The notes under the pieces: generated by a model | Seen by the model: the letters and a program-made list of their open reading frames with translations, nothing else | Databases searched by the model: none | What the model was told of the DNA's origin: nothing | Shown: positions 23,301 to 38,300 of the stretch, in pieces | Position numbering within the stretch: the stretch's first letter is position 1 | Layout of the letters: every line of letters starts with the position of its first letter | From: Panonychus citri | Lineage: Eukaryota > Arthropoda > Arachnida > Trombidiformes > Tetranychidae | Direction of reading: 5' to 3' | Length of the DNA stretch: 64,000 bases | Assembly: GCF_014898815.1 (NCBI RefSeq) | Contig: NW_026515482.1 | Coordinates: 2,728,001-2,792,000 of the forward strand | Made by a program: the position numbers and the translations under genes

Positions 23301-26300
23301 CCTTTAACTGATTCAAAGGAGGTTTATTTGATTCAGTAACAGGACTTTGCAATGCCATATTTAGAGCTGACGAGGTACCAGCGGAAGTTTCAATTGGTTG
23401 AAATACTGATTGTTTCATTGGTGCGCCGAGAATGATAGCTCGTGCTGTTTCAACCAATCTCAGGGGCTTCTGACCTCTTTGTTGTGGGAGAATTGACGAA
23501 TAACCGCAATCTCGGCTAAGGTTGAATCACGAAGTTCCCTTTGTTGATGAATTTTCTTATCACTTTCACCAATAACTGAGACTTCATCAATTTTTTCAAT
23601 TTCAGTTGAATTTAATGGAGATTTATTTGGCTCTTTAGATTGACGAAGAATTTGATTGAATTTCTGGATATTCGAATAAGAAGAGTCATCAGCCACACTT
23701 TGCACTTTGATTTGTGATTTCTTATCCTTTTCATTAAGTGCTTTTGGAATAGTTGTCCTTGGACTTGAAGAGAGTCTATCGAATGTTGCCATTCTTGGCA
23801 CATAAATCACTGGACTTATTCTTCATCTTCTTCATCAGAAACAATATTTCTCCTCTCTTCGTTCTTCTTGTTACAGGTCCAGTGCGCGATGCAAGAGCTT
23901 GTAAATCTTCATCCTCAGATTCAGAATCAGAGGAGTCTTCAGCCAATGTTTCCCATTTTGATGACGAAGCTTTTTTCTCGTAAACTTTTCTAGCATAATG
24001 AATTGCTTTTGAAATACTTCCGACGAGTTTGGCTTCTGTATTTGTATTATAATTTGTTTTTCCACAAATGCGCATGACGTGATCTAATAATTAAATTTCA
24101 AAAGAAATCAGAATCAACATTGTTTGAAATGAATTTCATTACTTACCACATAGAGCAGAGAATCTTCTCTCCAAATCTTCATCATAGTTTCCAGACACTG
24201 GATTGTCGAGAGGATTTTCAGCTCCAAAGTGTGGTCAAAGAGGTTCGCTTTTGCCTCGCAGGGTAACATCATCCACCCAATGAATTGGAAACAAAATTTC
24301 ACAAGATTGAACATAACGTTTGTAGGTGAAGATACTCCATTTTCTCTATGGCTGCAATAGCTTTCTTGTATTTCTTGGTGAAAGTGGTAGATAACCTTCA
24401 ATCAAAATAGTTCCACCGGAAGGCTTAGTTTCATCATCCCGCTGAATGAATCTGATATCACTTGGATACATTTCTTTCTTTGAAACGGGAACTGGTTGAG
24501 ATTCAATCCTTTCAGTCAACATCTCAGTAATTGATATGAATTCTTCAATCATTGTTGTCATATCAGAAAAGAGGCTATTTTCACCAACAGCTGTAAACTT
24601 TTCCTTGATTCCTTTCAGAATGGTTTTCACAGAAAATATCCTAAGCTTCACTTCTAACCCCCAATTATTAGCATCTTGTCCAGACTGAGTTTCCAATGGT
24701 TCCAATTTGACTGGATTATCTTTAGACATATCAATCGTTTCAGAATCAAGATCTTCCTTTAGATATTTCCTCTTTAGAGATTCAATTTTTCGAACGAACA
24801 ACTCGAACTCATTTGGAGAAATTGGTTTTAAACCTTTCTCTGTGCCTTGAACAATAGAGATATTCTCGATATCGAACCAATGTTCAATCTTCTTTGGCAG
24901 CTTTGGAATCGCTCTGGCTTTAGCATTTTCACAGAATAATTTGTAGGATTTCAATAGCAAATGGGAATCATCTAGAAAAGAGATTGAAGATTGAATCAAA
25001 AATATCAGAAAATTGGTGTTGACTTACCTTCAATAGCAGCTAACATTGCTGGAATCGGTTTATGACCCGTATATATATTTCAATGAGATTCTTGACATGT
25101 AGCTCATTAGGTCTAACGTCATCAGGAATCTGGACTTTATCAAGTTTAAAAGAAATTGGTACACTTTGTTCAGAATCAGATTTACCTTTAACCTGATAAT
25201 TGCGATGAACGGCTTTTGATTAGCCATGAGGTTTAAAAGGCAACTGATTAACGTTGTTTGATTTAAAATCTGATTCGATTTGAAATTGTAATTTTTCTCG
25301 GATTCTGATCACTTTGGTTTTCCTCTTAAAATAATTGTTCATTTATTCACAATCAAGAGTAATTAATAAAACAATTAGTAAAACACTTCACTTCAATTAA
25401 AACGTGATTAAAATCAGAAGTAATTTCCGTAATAGATAAGATTTGATTTTACCTCTTTCCTTGAAGAAGATAAGATTAGGCGTTTCCATGGAAACCAAAG
25501 AGAATAGAATAAATTAAAAGAGAATAGAACAAATGGAAAAGAGAATAGAATAAACGTGTTTCCGGTTTTTTATTCTTTAAAATTGTTATCTATTTTTCAA
25601 TTAATTATTTGTTTTAAATTAATTATTCTAATTAATTTCAGAATATTTTGATACCTAGAATTTCCGGACTTTGCTGTTTTGAGTCAAATTTGTGCTTCAT
25701 GTTTGAAGAAAGTTATTGATAATCTTCCATTCCTTATCAAAGTTTTCTCTTGTGTTGTTGTTAAAATGGATTTTTCACCAGTTTCATCGAGAAGAAGTTT
25801 TATAGACATCGAAAAGAAACCATATTTCGCAACAAATTGACTACATTGAGAATCTAACCCAAGGATCAACAGAAAGTGAAAGTGATGAAAATTCCCACTC
25901 ATCAGAAAGTGATCTTAGTGTAATAACTTGTGATTTCTATGATAGTGATGAGTTAGACAACTCACTAATCAAACGAAAGCCCGGACAGAGAGAATACAGT
26001 GAAGCAGTTATGGCAGCTTTTTTTTCGAAAGTTGGATTGAATCTTACACAAGGAGATTCTGTGATAAGACTTTTCAACAACATGGTTGAAAGATTTTCGT
26101 TAGGAAATGTTAAATTTCCAAGTATAAGATATTTTGGGAAAAGAAGGCTAAATCGAATCCAGTAAATTGTTATATACTTTGTGAAAATGGACATCAACAT
26201 GGACCGTTCAGTGGGCAACCGAAATCTTTTGGAGATTATCATTGTGGTGGCTCAAGAATTCCTGCTAAAGTTGAAGATGGGAAATTTTTTCTACACATAA

Positions 26301-29300
26301 GTTTGCGAAAACAATTGGAAACACATCTTCCGACGATTAAATGTAATCAATGGGTTGAAAGACAAAATGAAATGAAAGATATATGTGAATCATTTCAAGC
26401 CAGAAAATTCAATTCAGTTCCTAATGGAAATGGAATGAAACAGCTGACACTTTCGATTCATGCCGATGAAGTGGTTGCTGGAAATAGTTCTTCCGTTAAA
26501 ATATTTCCCATTTTCATCTCACTCAATGAACTAATCCCGAGAATAAGAAAGACCCACTTTTTCCTGGTTGGATTGTTTGTGGGTCGGACAAAACCAAGTG
26601 TTGAAAATTATTTAAAGCCTATTTGTGATGAGTTGAAAGATTTAGAAATCAATCCAGTTATCTGGGAAGATGAAGAAAATAACCTCCACAAAGCAACTTT
26701 TCACTTGATTTGTCTGTACGATGCACCCATGAGGGCCTATTTGCGTAATGTACGGCAGTACAATCACTTGAACGGGTGCGATTGGTGTTTGATTCAAGCA
26801 AGTTCTGAGAGTGGTTCAAGATTATTTCCAACATTGATATTACAATTGAACTCAAACGAAAGAAAGACGACTTTTGGAATTTTCAAGACAATTGAATCGA
26901 ATCTGACAATTTACCAGCTGAATCTCCAATAGATTAAAGGTCTTATTGGTATCTCGCCTTTATTGCAATTAGATTCATTTGACATTGTGAATGGAATAAG
27001 TGTTGAAACCATGCATTGTTTGATTCTTGGTATTTTCGTGGTAATTATGAAAGGATGGCTTGTTGAACGGTTGGACTTGTTCGATAAAGAAATTGATCGT
27101 AATTCATTCAAAATCTCATTTCAAATCGTCTTTCACAACTATCTGTTCCATCTGAATTCATTCGACGCCCACGAGATTTTGACCAGATAAAATTCTGAAA
27201 AGCTCTGAATATGATTCGATGCTAGTTTACTACTTTCTCCCAATAGCTAAAGGATTATTCAAGCCTCGAATTTACAATCATATGATTTGTCTTATAAGAA
27301 TCTATTTTTTGGCTAATTCAGGTCCAGTTGATAATGTGAGAATATCTGAGCTGAGAAGTTTAATAAAGGAGTTTCAGGGCGGTGTCTTTCACTATGGAAA
27401 CAGCTTTCACGTATAACTTTATATCTTGACACATCTTCCAGATTCAATGATACAACTTGGTCCAACTGCTAACGTGAATTTACCCTTTGAAAATTATATG
27501 GGAGTTCTAAAGATAAAGTCAACTGATCATCTAACATAGCACCAAGCTTGATTCGTATTTTTCTCAACGAGTTTAAATATACAGAATTCCTGAATTCAGA
27601 AGTTAACACTTGGAATCTTAAAAATAAGGAAAAAAAGGATTTTGGTATTTCAGTAAATGATCAACTATTTGAGAATAACGAGCCAATTTGTTTGAAAGAT
27701 TGTGACCAGAAACCTGATCGACAACAAATAATTGTATTCATCAAAGAGAAACTTGGATTACAAAATTCTAATTATAACTTTAGTTTCTACAAAACTGTTC
27801 ATTTCAATGGAAAAGATTCTCAATTTCAGATTATTGTCGATAAAATCGAGATGATACAATATTCAAATTGGGAGAAAATTCTATCAAATCAAATTTATCA
27901 TTGGGCTTTCAGGCTTCATCTATTTCGTATGTGATGTTTTCAATGTTTCGGTTACGAAAATCAAGTTCATGGTCACACAGGAAATTTCAGTTTCAACATC
28001 GATCATATTATGGAAATTAAAAGAAACAAGAAAGAAACCCAATGCAGCCTTGAAATTAAGCGAAAATATGAAAAAGCTTTCTGGTCAAAAGTACGGCGAT
28101 TGATCGTAGATACACATGTGATTATATCGTTGAGCCATTTTTGTTTTGTTTCTGACGCTAACGGGTTAATGTTGATTGTGACATCTTTTAATTATTTCAA
28201 GTGATTAATTCCAACTAATTTCAACAACAATAAGTGATTTTCTTATAACAATCTACTCGGAATCAATTGTGATAGTGAAAATTCAACAAAAAATTAAAAT
28301 CTATTGTGAAAATTCAAACTGGTCTTTGTAATTTCAAACCAAAATAGTTACCTGTTAAAAAGCTAAATCGCTTTTCTCAGCATTTGTTTTGATTCAATTT
28401 TTTCAATCAATCAACTAATTAATTAGCAATTAGATTTTCATAACCATTAATTGTGTTTCAAGTCAACTTTTCTCAATCAATTTTGATTTAATTCAATTTC
28501 TATTCAAATCTGTGTGAATAATCAAGAAAATGGTCAAAGGTAAGTTAGCTTTTTTTAGCTTGTGAAATTTTCGGTTTCAATGTTTACTTTATTTTCTCAT
28601 TCTCTTTTCCTTTTCAGTTAATTTGTTTTCGATTGTTGAAATTTCTCTCAAGAATCTCAATGTTCTTGGAAAGGTCATTAAATTCGTTCAACCAAACAAG
28701 GTCTTGAAAAAGAAAGAGAAAAGTAATTATGATTCCAATGGTGTAATTTGGTTTGATTTCAGAAAGAAAAAGCCAAAGATAAGCTCTGATTCCATGATGG
28801 ACTATACTCTAGAAATTGAGGATATGGATATTGATTATCAACAATCTCATCAAAGAATCAACAAATATAAAGCCAATCAATTGAAAGAAAATGAAAGAAA
28901 CAAAGAATCTCAAAAAGAATCTCAAAATACAAAAGATCTCAAAGATAATCAACAAATTGTAAATTTCCAGATATTTTCAAAATTTATTATGTTACAGTAT
29001 TTTTATCAAATCTATTCAATATTTTCAAGCCATTTAAATCAAAATCTTTCAAATTGTCAAGAATCTTATAATTACCTTTATAATCAATTGGAAACTTTTA
29101 CATTCATATGAATATCTTTTTCACTATTATCAAATTTGTTATGTTGATTGAAATTTAGATCCAAGAAAATAAACTTGAATCTCAAGAAGATTGTTGAATA
29201 ATTGATTTCATGATTGTTTGAATTTCAATCAATCAGTTAGTTTGTTTTTGGACAAGTGATTCTGCCACATTGGAAACTTAATCAAATGTTTGGATTAGTA

Positions 29301-32300
29301 AGTTTCATTGATTCTTAATTGATCAGAATCTGGAGTACTTTTGATCACAGATTTGCCTTCTAATTGCTTTGACAATAAAGAGAGTCAACGGTTGATTCAA
29401 AAATGAATCTAATTTTGATCATTTTGTGTTCAAAAAAAATCTTATGTTGATTGGGAAAACAAAAATTTTCGAGATAATCTATTATCTCTCATGGTTGATA
29501 AAATAATTGACTCAGAACTTTTATATCTACCAACTTTACTCCCTCTGAATATCATGAAAAATTGACTAATGATCCTTGGATAATGGTGTTTACCTGTTTA
29601 CCTGAAGAAGGGAAAAAAATCCAGAAAAAAATAGTTGATCTTTATTTCAAGTTAATCCACCTGAGAAAGACTTGGAACTCTGATTCCATGAAATTAATGA
29701 ATGAGTTTACCTTTTAATTCTGATTGAAGCAAATTAAAGTTAATTGCAAGAAAGTCAAATGAAGGAAAAAAAACGAACCAATTTGATTGTTAGCAATTAA
29801 CCTTCTTCAAACAATCATATTGAATGAACTTTTAGTTTTTTTTCTCTCTCTTTTTCTATTTTCATTTACTCAGAATTTCATGATATTTGTGAATTCGCCT
29901 CCGCATTCATGATAACCTATCATTGTATCAAGAATTGAAGTCTTTCTAACGTGCCATAGGCTAATAAATCAACTAAATAATCATGATGATTAACTGTCAC
30001 AATAGAAAATGCTAAAGGATAATGAGAGAGGAAATTCTGAAAGAAAGTAAATGAAACATGATATTCACCATTCGCCCACCACAATATTTACAATATTCAA
30101 GAATTACCCTGAAACAGAATCTCAACTTTTTCATAATTTCATAATTTACTCAACTGAATTAAATTTCATGAGTAAATTTTTCTTTAGGGTGAAACTTTTT
30201 TCTCACCTAAATTCTGATAATCAATAAAATCCGATTTCAAATGAATCGTTTTACTTTTCACTCAAAGTGAATCCTCTTTAACCATGATAATTGTATTAAG
30301 AAAATGTTTCTGAATAATTTTGAAGAGATTTTTTCATTTACCATGAAAAGATGTTTTTATTTGTTCAGTTGATCAAATTTTCAACCTTTTCTACTCTTGA
30401 TCATCATCTTCATCTTTATCCTCTAGCAGAATCTTCCGGATGGAACTTTCTATTCACAACTTTATCCACAATTATCATTATTTGATTGTTTTTATGATAA
30501 TTAAAAGTTAATTAGCAAGAAAAACTGGAACAATTAGTTAATTGTTATAAAATGTTTTACACTAACTTGTTAGTTACATGAACAAATAGCAAACATAATT
30601 ATCACTCTGTTTTTTTCATTGAGAGACAGGGGAAAAATTCTGATGAAACCGAAAAAAAAATCTGATAAATGAATGAAAAAGGAAACGGAAGTAGAACGAG
30701 AGACATTTTTTCTATCATTTTCATTGTTTGTTTTCTTTTACCCTTTTATTCATTTGGATGATGATGATGATGATGCTAGGTGATGGAAAGGTGTTGGTGT
30801 TGATGATAGGATGAATATCAGAAAATGAGTGGGAGTTGTTTCCGTTTGAAATAATGATGACGATTCGGCAAGAGCTCCCCCAGGATCCGGAAGTTGAACC
30901 AAGAGGGAGAAAAATTTTCGAACAAGAAACAATCTAATTTAATTCAGTTGATTAACTGATTATCTTTTTATTCACATTAGAAAGAGAATGAGAAAGGAAG
31001 AGAGAGAGAGAATGAGCAGGACAACCATTGAACTTGGAGTTTAAACCAATTATCATGGAACTATCGATGTTGAAACTCTTTAAGGAATGAGAATTCAAGA
31101 GGGAAAAAATTTCGAATTGTAAATCATCATGAATTCTCAGTTATATCATAAGAACTTCAATAGAAGAATAGTTTTGACATTTTCTAACCTCAAAGCTAAC
31201 AGAATCACATGAAAGAAAATCTGAATCTAATTACTGAATATTTTTTCTTTACTGGAATGAACTTAAAGGAAAAATTAGAATTTTTTTGATATTTCTTATT
31301 CTATTATCAACACCTTTATCTCAATTTCGCAAACTAAATGTTAATCAGATAACTGAGTTTCTATTTATACAAATAATCAGTTGAAATTCTGGTGATAATT
31401 CTGGTTTGTTTTCATTTTCTCTCATTCTATATCGAAAATCCTCCATGAAAACACACAAACACTTAACCAATCCCCATGAAAATCAATCGATAACCTGTTA
31501 TTTTCAAGTCAACATGGTTACACATTCAGGAAGTCATTTGAAAAAGTGAGTGAGAGAGAGAGAGAGAGTATAAGAGAAGAAAAAAGTTCCAAGATAAACA
31601 TTAATGGCTTGAGAACTGTTGATAATAAACCATGAACATTAAGGATACTCTGAACAATTGGTTTGAGACAATTATCATGACTCGAAATTATCATAATCAT
31701 TATCTTGAGTATAATATGATATAATTAGGAAAAGATTATCATGATTATCAGTAAAGCCAATTCTTATATTATACCAAAAATTGTCTTCTCAATTTTGGAG
31801 TCTCCATGTTTACCTTGATATCATGTTACCTTTTTTTATAATTAACTTGAAACTGAATGAGAAAAGTTCATTGAGACAGGGAGAGGTTATTAAAGTTTAT
31901 CTTTTCCTTTCTTACTCACTCACCTTGTCTCTCAATTTTGTCAACCAGAATTTTCAGATTGAGTTTCGAATTTCTTGTTAGAACTTTTTTTTTCTTTGCT
32001 TCTCTTAAAATAATCCAATTTCCGAATTGGAAATAGAAAAAGTTTAATATCTTGTCATGATTTTAACCTGAGATTCTGATTTCAGATAACAAGATGGATA
32101 CATTAACTTTCCTTTCAGTTCTTTACTTTGTTTTCCTTTGGAAATTACGATAATCCTTGAATTTTTTTCTCCATCTTCATCTACACCAAAAGTATCATGA
32201 TAATAATTCTTATGATGGTAATCATATATAACAGTATATATATTAACTCAGTTTGAATGAAATAAAAAAAAGTTGAGTCAATGAACATGAAGAAAAAATA

Positions 32301-35300
32301 ATCTACTCATGATGATCATTTCCAAATATCATTCAATATTATTCAGTTGATATTAGAACTTGAAAATGAATCTGATTATCATGATGATGATCATATATTT
32401 ATGTAGTTCTCCCTGTTAGTGGTTATATTGGCTTGATACGAAAATGAATTGTAGATGAAGAAAAAATTGATTCTATCAGAGATTTTGTAATAATTTCATC
32501 ATTATCATTTCCAAATGAAATTAGAATTCAAATTCAGTCATTGACATTGAATACATTGAAATCTTTGCTTTGATCCAACGAGTTAAAGTTTTCTATTGAT
32601 AGAGATTAGTTTCTCATAAATTGGAATTAAGATTAATTCCTTCAAATGATATTAATAAACTCAAAATTCATCTCTTTTATCATGAACATAAAGGTGTGTC
32701 AGGTGAAGAAATGAATTTCTCTGGATTTTCAGAAAGTTTTATTCTCTAATTTTTAGTTGTTGATATTTTATCCTAGATTTTCATCTCAATTCTCTATGTA
32801 ATAATTTCCATGGTAACTTATCTTTTACTCATAAGATTCATCACTCTAATAGAACGATAAAATTTACTTATATCTCTTCTAGAATCTCATGAAATCTTAA
32901 AATTTTATATCAAAATTTATCCTTTGAAGATAAAAATCGAAGAAAAAAAAATTCTTATATATAAATTGATCCATAGACATTGAGACATTTACCGTTAGAA
33001 TTATTCTCATCTTTCTCTCTCTCTCTCTCAATTCAGACAATTCTGAAATTATCTCTTTCTCTTTCTCTCTCTTTTATATGGTCTCCATATAATTCATGGG
33101 AAAAATATGAAACTTGGAAAATAAAAGGAAAAGAGACAAAAGAAAGAGGAAATAAATTATTACATGAATAGTAATAATCTCTAATAACAATAATCATGAT
33201 AACGATTCCAATAGATAATAATAATAGTTACTCAGAGAAAATCAGAACTTTTCTTGTATTCACTTATCCTCACTTCCCTTGATTTTATTTAGAATTAAAA
33301 AAAATATATTCTTGATTCATTTTCCATATTAGATGAGAAAATCTTTTTTCATGAGTCTATGAATTGAGAGTAATCATGTCAACCTCTGAATCTTGACCTT
33401 CTCTTTGTTACTTTGATTCAAAATGTAGACAAAATTTCAGATCCAGGATAATAACCATGATGATAATCCAATATAATGAACATTTATAATGATGATAATA
33501 TGTTACATATATATCATGATGATTATAACAATAAACGATAAGGGAAAAACGGTTCCATTCATATTACTTGGTGATCAGAATACGATTCAGATGATTATCA
33601 TGATGATAATAGTTATAAGTGATTACATTTGATGATTAATATTGATACAATCATCAGCTATACTTTAGTCAATGTAAAGCAATTGTATGGTTATTATGAT
33701 GATAATCATGGTGAAAGTGATTCAGTTTCATTGAATGCAAAGCCTGAAACCAGTAACCAAACTGATTATCATGATAAGTTACCTTGTATTAACTCATTGA
33801 AACATAGCTGAACATTAATATCATCACCATGATCACAATGTAATAGAAATGATAAAAAACATCCATACTCAACTATTTAATCCATTCATTGATTACGATA
33901 ATCAGAATCGAGTCGAATTGATGAGAAAGTGAATAAAGAAAGAAAGAGAATCATCTTATCCTCATCTTCTTGAACCATCTAATTTCATGTCCAGTTATAT
34001 GGTCAATCTCTCTCTCTCTCTCTTTTCTGTCCAGAATTTTCAGAAAGTAGATTATCATTTGGAACTGAAAGAGAAACCATATTAAATAGCTTCCATCATC
34101 ATCCTAATCATCATCTTTCTTCTGTCTTTTTTCACTTTCGACAAAGGTCCTTCTCTCATCTCAATGATGAAGATGATTAATTTTTTTGCCATCATCATCT
34201 TTATCATCCTTTAATATTTGCTTCTCATCCCTACAAATAATTGAATTGATTGGTAAAAAAAAAGAGTCAAGGATAACCTGTCAAACTTTATTATGATGGG
34301 TAATATTTTTGTTCATCTTTTATCTTCATCATCATTATCATTTACCGTTATTCCCATCATCATTATCATCTCATTGTCCATTTCTAGTTTAATCAATTTC
34401 CATTACCAATACAATCAAGTTTTTTTCCCTTCTTCCTCTACATTTTCATTCAATCTAAATTATCATCATTTCTCATCAACTTAATCTTTTCAAATGGAAC
34501 TTTGATTTTCTATTGATTAACTTTACTATTATCACTTGAAAACTTGTCAATGTCCAGTTTTTTTTCTCATTGTCACCCATTGACCATCTCAAACGATAAT
34601 ATAACAATGAGATATTCAATCAATTGCAACCAATGATAAGATTGTGAAATTAATCCTTTTGGTAATCAGACTGATTTGTTGAATCAAAATCGAGATGAAA
34701 ACAACAATTGAAAACATAGAAAATCCCAATTATCTAAGAAATTAGATTTACTTAAGGATTTAAGATTATTATAAATCTATTGAATAATATTATTAGAGAC
34801 TAAAAGATTTCATCAATCGTCAAAATAATCATCGATTTGTTTATATTGGAAATCAATCAGCATTCACCTAGTGAGTTTTCATCAATAACAATTGACCATC
34901 AATCAAAATCAATGATGATGATCATGTTTTGTATTAGTTTTTTGTTGTTGTTGTATCAATTATTATTCATCAACATTTTGTTTTGTATGAGATAAACTTT
35001 CCCATGAACTTGAATAAAAACATTGTTACTGAACTTTGTTACAATAATTTTACTCATGAGAATCATTATCATGATGATTACCTGTTGAAAATCAAATGTT
35101 GTATCAATTTGAGGTGAATATAAACTGAGAAAACAAAATCCAGGTAACCTACATTTAGATTGCAAAGGTAAAAGGTAAAAATAGATTTACTTTTATTATC
35201 ATTCGATGATGATGATGATGATGGAGAATGAGATTGCCTGTTAAATCATTCTCATCATGATAGTTATATGAGTATTTTCATGTGCTATTTACACTGTTGA

Positions 35301-38300
35301 CTGTTGAGGAAACGGAAAGGATGCTAACATTGAATGGTTTTAATGTGTGAAGGAATAAAAGTTTCAGTTGATTTTCATGGAGAGAAAACTGTTACTCAGT
35401 CTATTTTAGGAACTTCTTGATTTTTATGGTTTCCGGGTATTTGGTAGACATTGAATGTTTTTCTTTCTCTTCCTTATTACAATTAACTAATCACAGTCAA
35501 CTTCTAAATTGTCAAAACTGTTATGTTTTCCTCATTAATCCAAATATACATTAATATAAACGATAACAATTTAAATGTTAGCTATTTCCATTTATTTGTT
35601 ATCATTCCTTGAAATTTCCTTGAATATTATTGACCAGAACTTCATTGAACTTTTATCAGCATCTTTTAATTGCTTGTCGTTTATTCATTAGATCAGATTC
35701 GCTCAGCATATCAAATGGATAAACGATAAAGTGATGAAAGTTTTGTAGTTTTGGTTTTCTTTTGAATTTTTTTTTTTCGTATCTACAATTTAAAATGATC
35801 AAAATTCTGACCACTCGACAATCACTGGACATTGTAAACTCTCATTGTTATCTGATATTATCGATGTGATATTAAATTTCGAGTCCATTAATCATCGTGG
35901 GATAAAAAATCTAATACATTTCAAGGAAGTAAAACTTTTTCTTGTCGATTGTAATAAAAGTTTTAAATTTCTCGAAACAAAGATGCAAAAAACTGAGGAA
36001 CAACTTTTTCGTGATGTTGGACATTTAAACTTCATCTAAATCATATTGATGTTTATCTGTTGATGTTAAATTTTCATGATGATCACCATGAAAAATAAGT
36101 AGAAAAAGATAATAAAAAAAAAGACTTGAACATTTATTGTGTTGAGTTACAGTTAATGTCTTTTCTTTAGCTTTCTATCACTCTTTTTACAATAGGAAAC
36201 ATTATGATGTCGTTAATGTTGTTTAGAACCTGAAACTGAATCAATACCTTGAAACGATAATGATGATGAAGAAGATGATTAAGAAGTTATTTGAGAAAAT
36301 AAAAGTTTAGTTAAGGTTTCTCAATGGGTAGAAGCCAATCAAATTCCCCCATGAAAATGTTTCATGGTGGATTGTGGGTGGTGGGTGAAAATGGTAACTG
36401 AACACAAAGCTTTAAGTGAGAGTTGACAAAAAAACCCACCGAGAAGATATTAAGTTATCATATTGATCGAGAAAGATGAAAAAAGTTTTCTATTTTTAGG
36501 AACTTTACCTTTTTTCATCTCTATCCAGATGATCAACATGATCATCATTACCATGATGACGCTTTGAGGTTCACAATTTCAAGGAAATTTTCATGATATG
36601 TCTGATAATTAAAAACTATGATCAAATAACATTCAATTATAATCGATATCTAATCATGATCATTATTATTATTTGTTGACTCTCATGATAATATTAGTAT
36701 TTTGTAATCAAATAACAAATGACAATTTGTATACATAATAACTGGACAGATTCCAATGGGAATGATACAATTAATAAATTTCCATTTATTTTATATAAGT
36801 TTAAAGTTGATAGTATTTCCAATTTATATTTTCATGGAGATTTGAAAATACCGTTATGTTGGTTAGGGAGATAAATTGTTTTAAATCAGTTGATTGTGCA
36901 AATAGTTTTTTTTTATTGAAAATGAATTGAAGCAAATATTAATTTTCTTGAATTCTGACATATAAATTCAATGGAAATTGTTGAGTTTTCATTATATGTT
37001 CTGTTTTTCTGTTGCTTATTTCTTGATGAAATTATTGTAAAACTTTTCATCAACTTTTCCAAGTTGCATGTGAGCATTTTAAGAGTAAAATATTAGTCAA
37101 TTCTGAGCATTTTAACCCAATATAAGTATAATAATAATCGATGAACAATCAGAACTTTTTTTCTTTGATATAAATATATACTTCTTTTTTCAAGATTATC
37201 GATTATTTTATGTATCATTGAACAAATCATAAGATAAACGATTATCATTAATACTTTTAACCCTCAAATTATCAGTCCAATGAGGATAATCATGATAGCT
37301 ACTAATATACACATTGAAATTTCACCTAGATTGAAATTCTGAGAGAAAAGTGAATTTCGGTTTACTTATTGAGAGGGGAAAAAATGGATTCCGAAAATTT
37401 CACATTCTATTAATATAATATCATATTCTTTAAGCGGCAATCACACCAGAACTTTGTGATTGTATCCAGTGGGAAAAAGTAGGAATCGAATCAACCTGTT
37501 GATGTTGATTCATTGAAGTTGTTTCGGTGAGGCAAAAAAGTCAAATATTCTAACGAATTAGAAAATCCCCTCAGGGTGAATATTCTGATAATCAGTTTCC
37601 AGATGAGAACGAGTTTCCTTCAGAATTTGAAAGTTTGTCATTTTTGATTGTTCAGATTAATGAACTTAATCAACATGGTGGTTTATCAGACAGTCAATTA
37701 TATCAATAACTTTCAAGATGATTTAGTTTCATCAATATGAATTTGGTACCATGATGATGATGGTTATTATGATCATCATTGTTTTGTTTTATTTTGACGT
37801 CATCTCTCATCATCGGTTGATTAATTAAATGTCACAAGAAGATAGCAGAAAAAAACTATTACCAGATTAGATTTTTTTGTCCATATAAACACAAGTTTAT
37901 GTAATATTAATATTAACCATAGACTGTGATGACAGTTGATGATTATCATGGTAAATATGAATGAAACATCACGAAACTCATGGTACATGAAACAGGAACG
38001 CAATTAAATTATCATGAGCAAAGTCCTCGTTACGTGTTGTTGTTTTCATTTTGTAACCTTGATTCTGATTGTCATTGACTTTGATTCATTGTACTAATAA
38101 CGATAAGTATCAATATGAATCTTCCAAGTTTATCATGAACCTTAGAGAGTTCATAAGAATTACCAATTCTGGAGTAGATTTATTCTCAATTTCGTTCCCT
38201 ATCATTTGATCATTCGCGTGAAAGTTGATGAACATTTCAACCTGATGAAAGTTACTGATTTTCTCTCTCAGACCACCATGAATATATCCTTGTATCATCA

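Larger units (their letters stand above)
20450..29420. mobile_element. decayed DNA transposon, EnSpm/CACTA-like (approximate span)
   Basis: The region has a broken transposase on the plus strand (25.8-28.1 kb) and a divergent multi-exon gene on the minus strand (20.9-25.3 kb) sharing a central promoter region. The edges are dense in GATTC/GAATC and GACTC words (20.45-20.83 and about 29.15-29.42 kb), like the subterminal repeats of such elements. Clear terminal inverted repeats and a target duplication were not found by eye, so the borders are estimates. It lies within the 33-kb intron of the coiled-coil gene. Confidence 0.5.
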
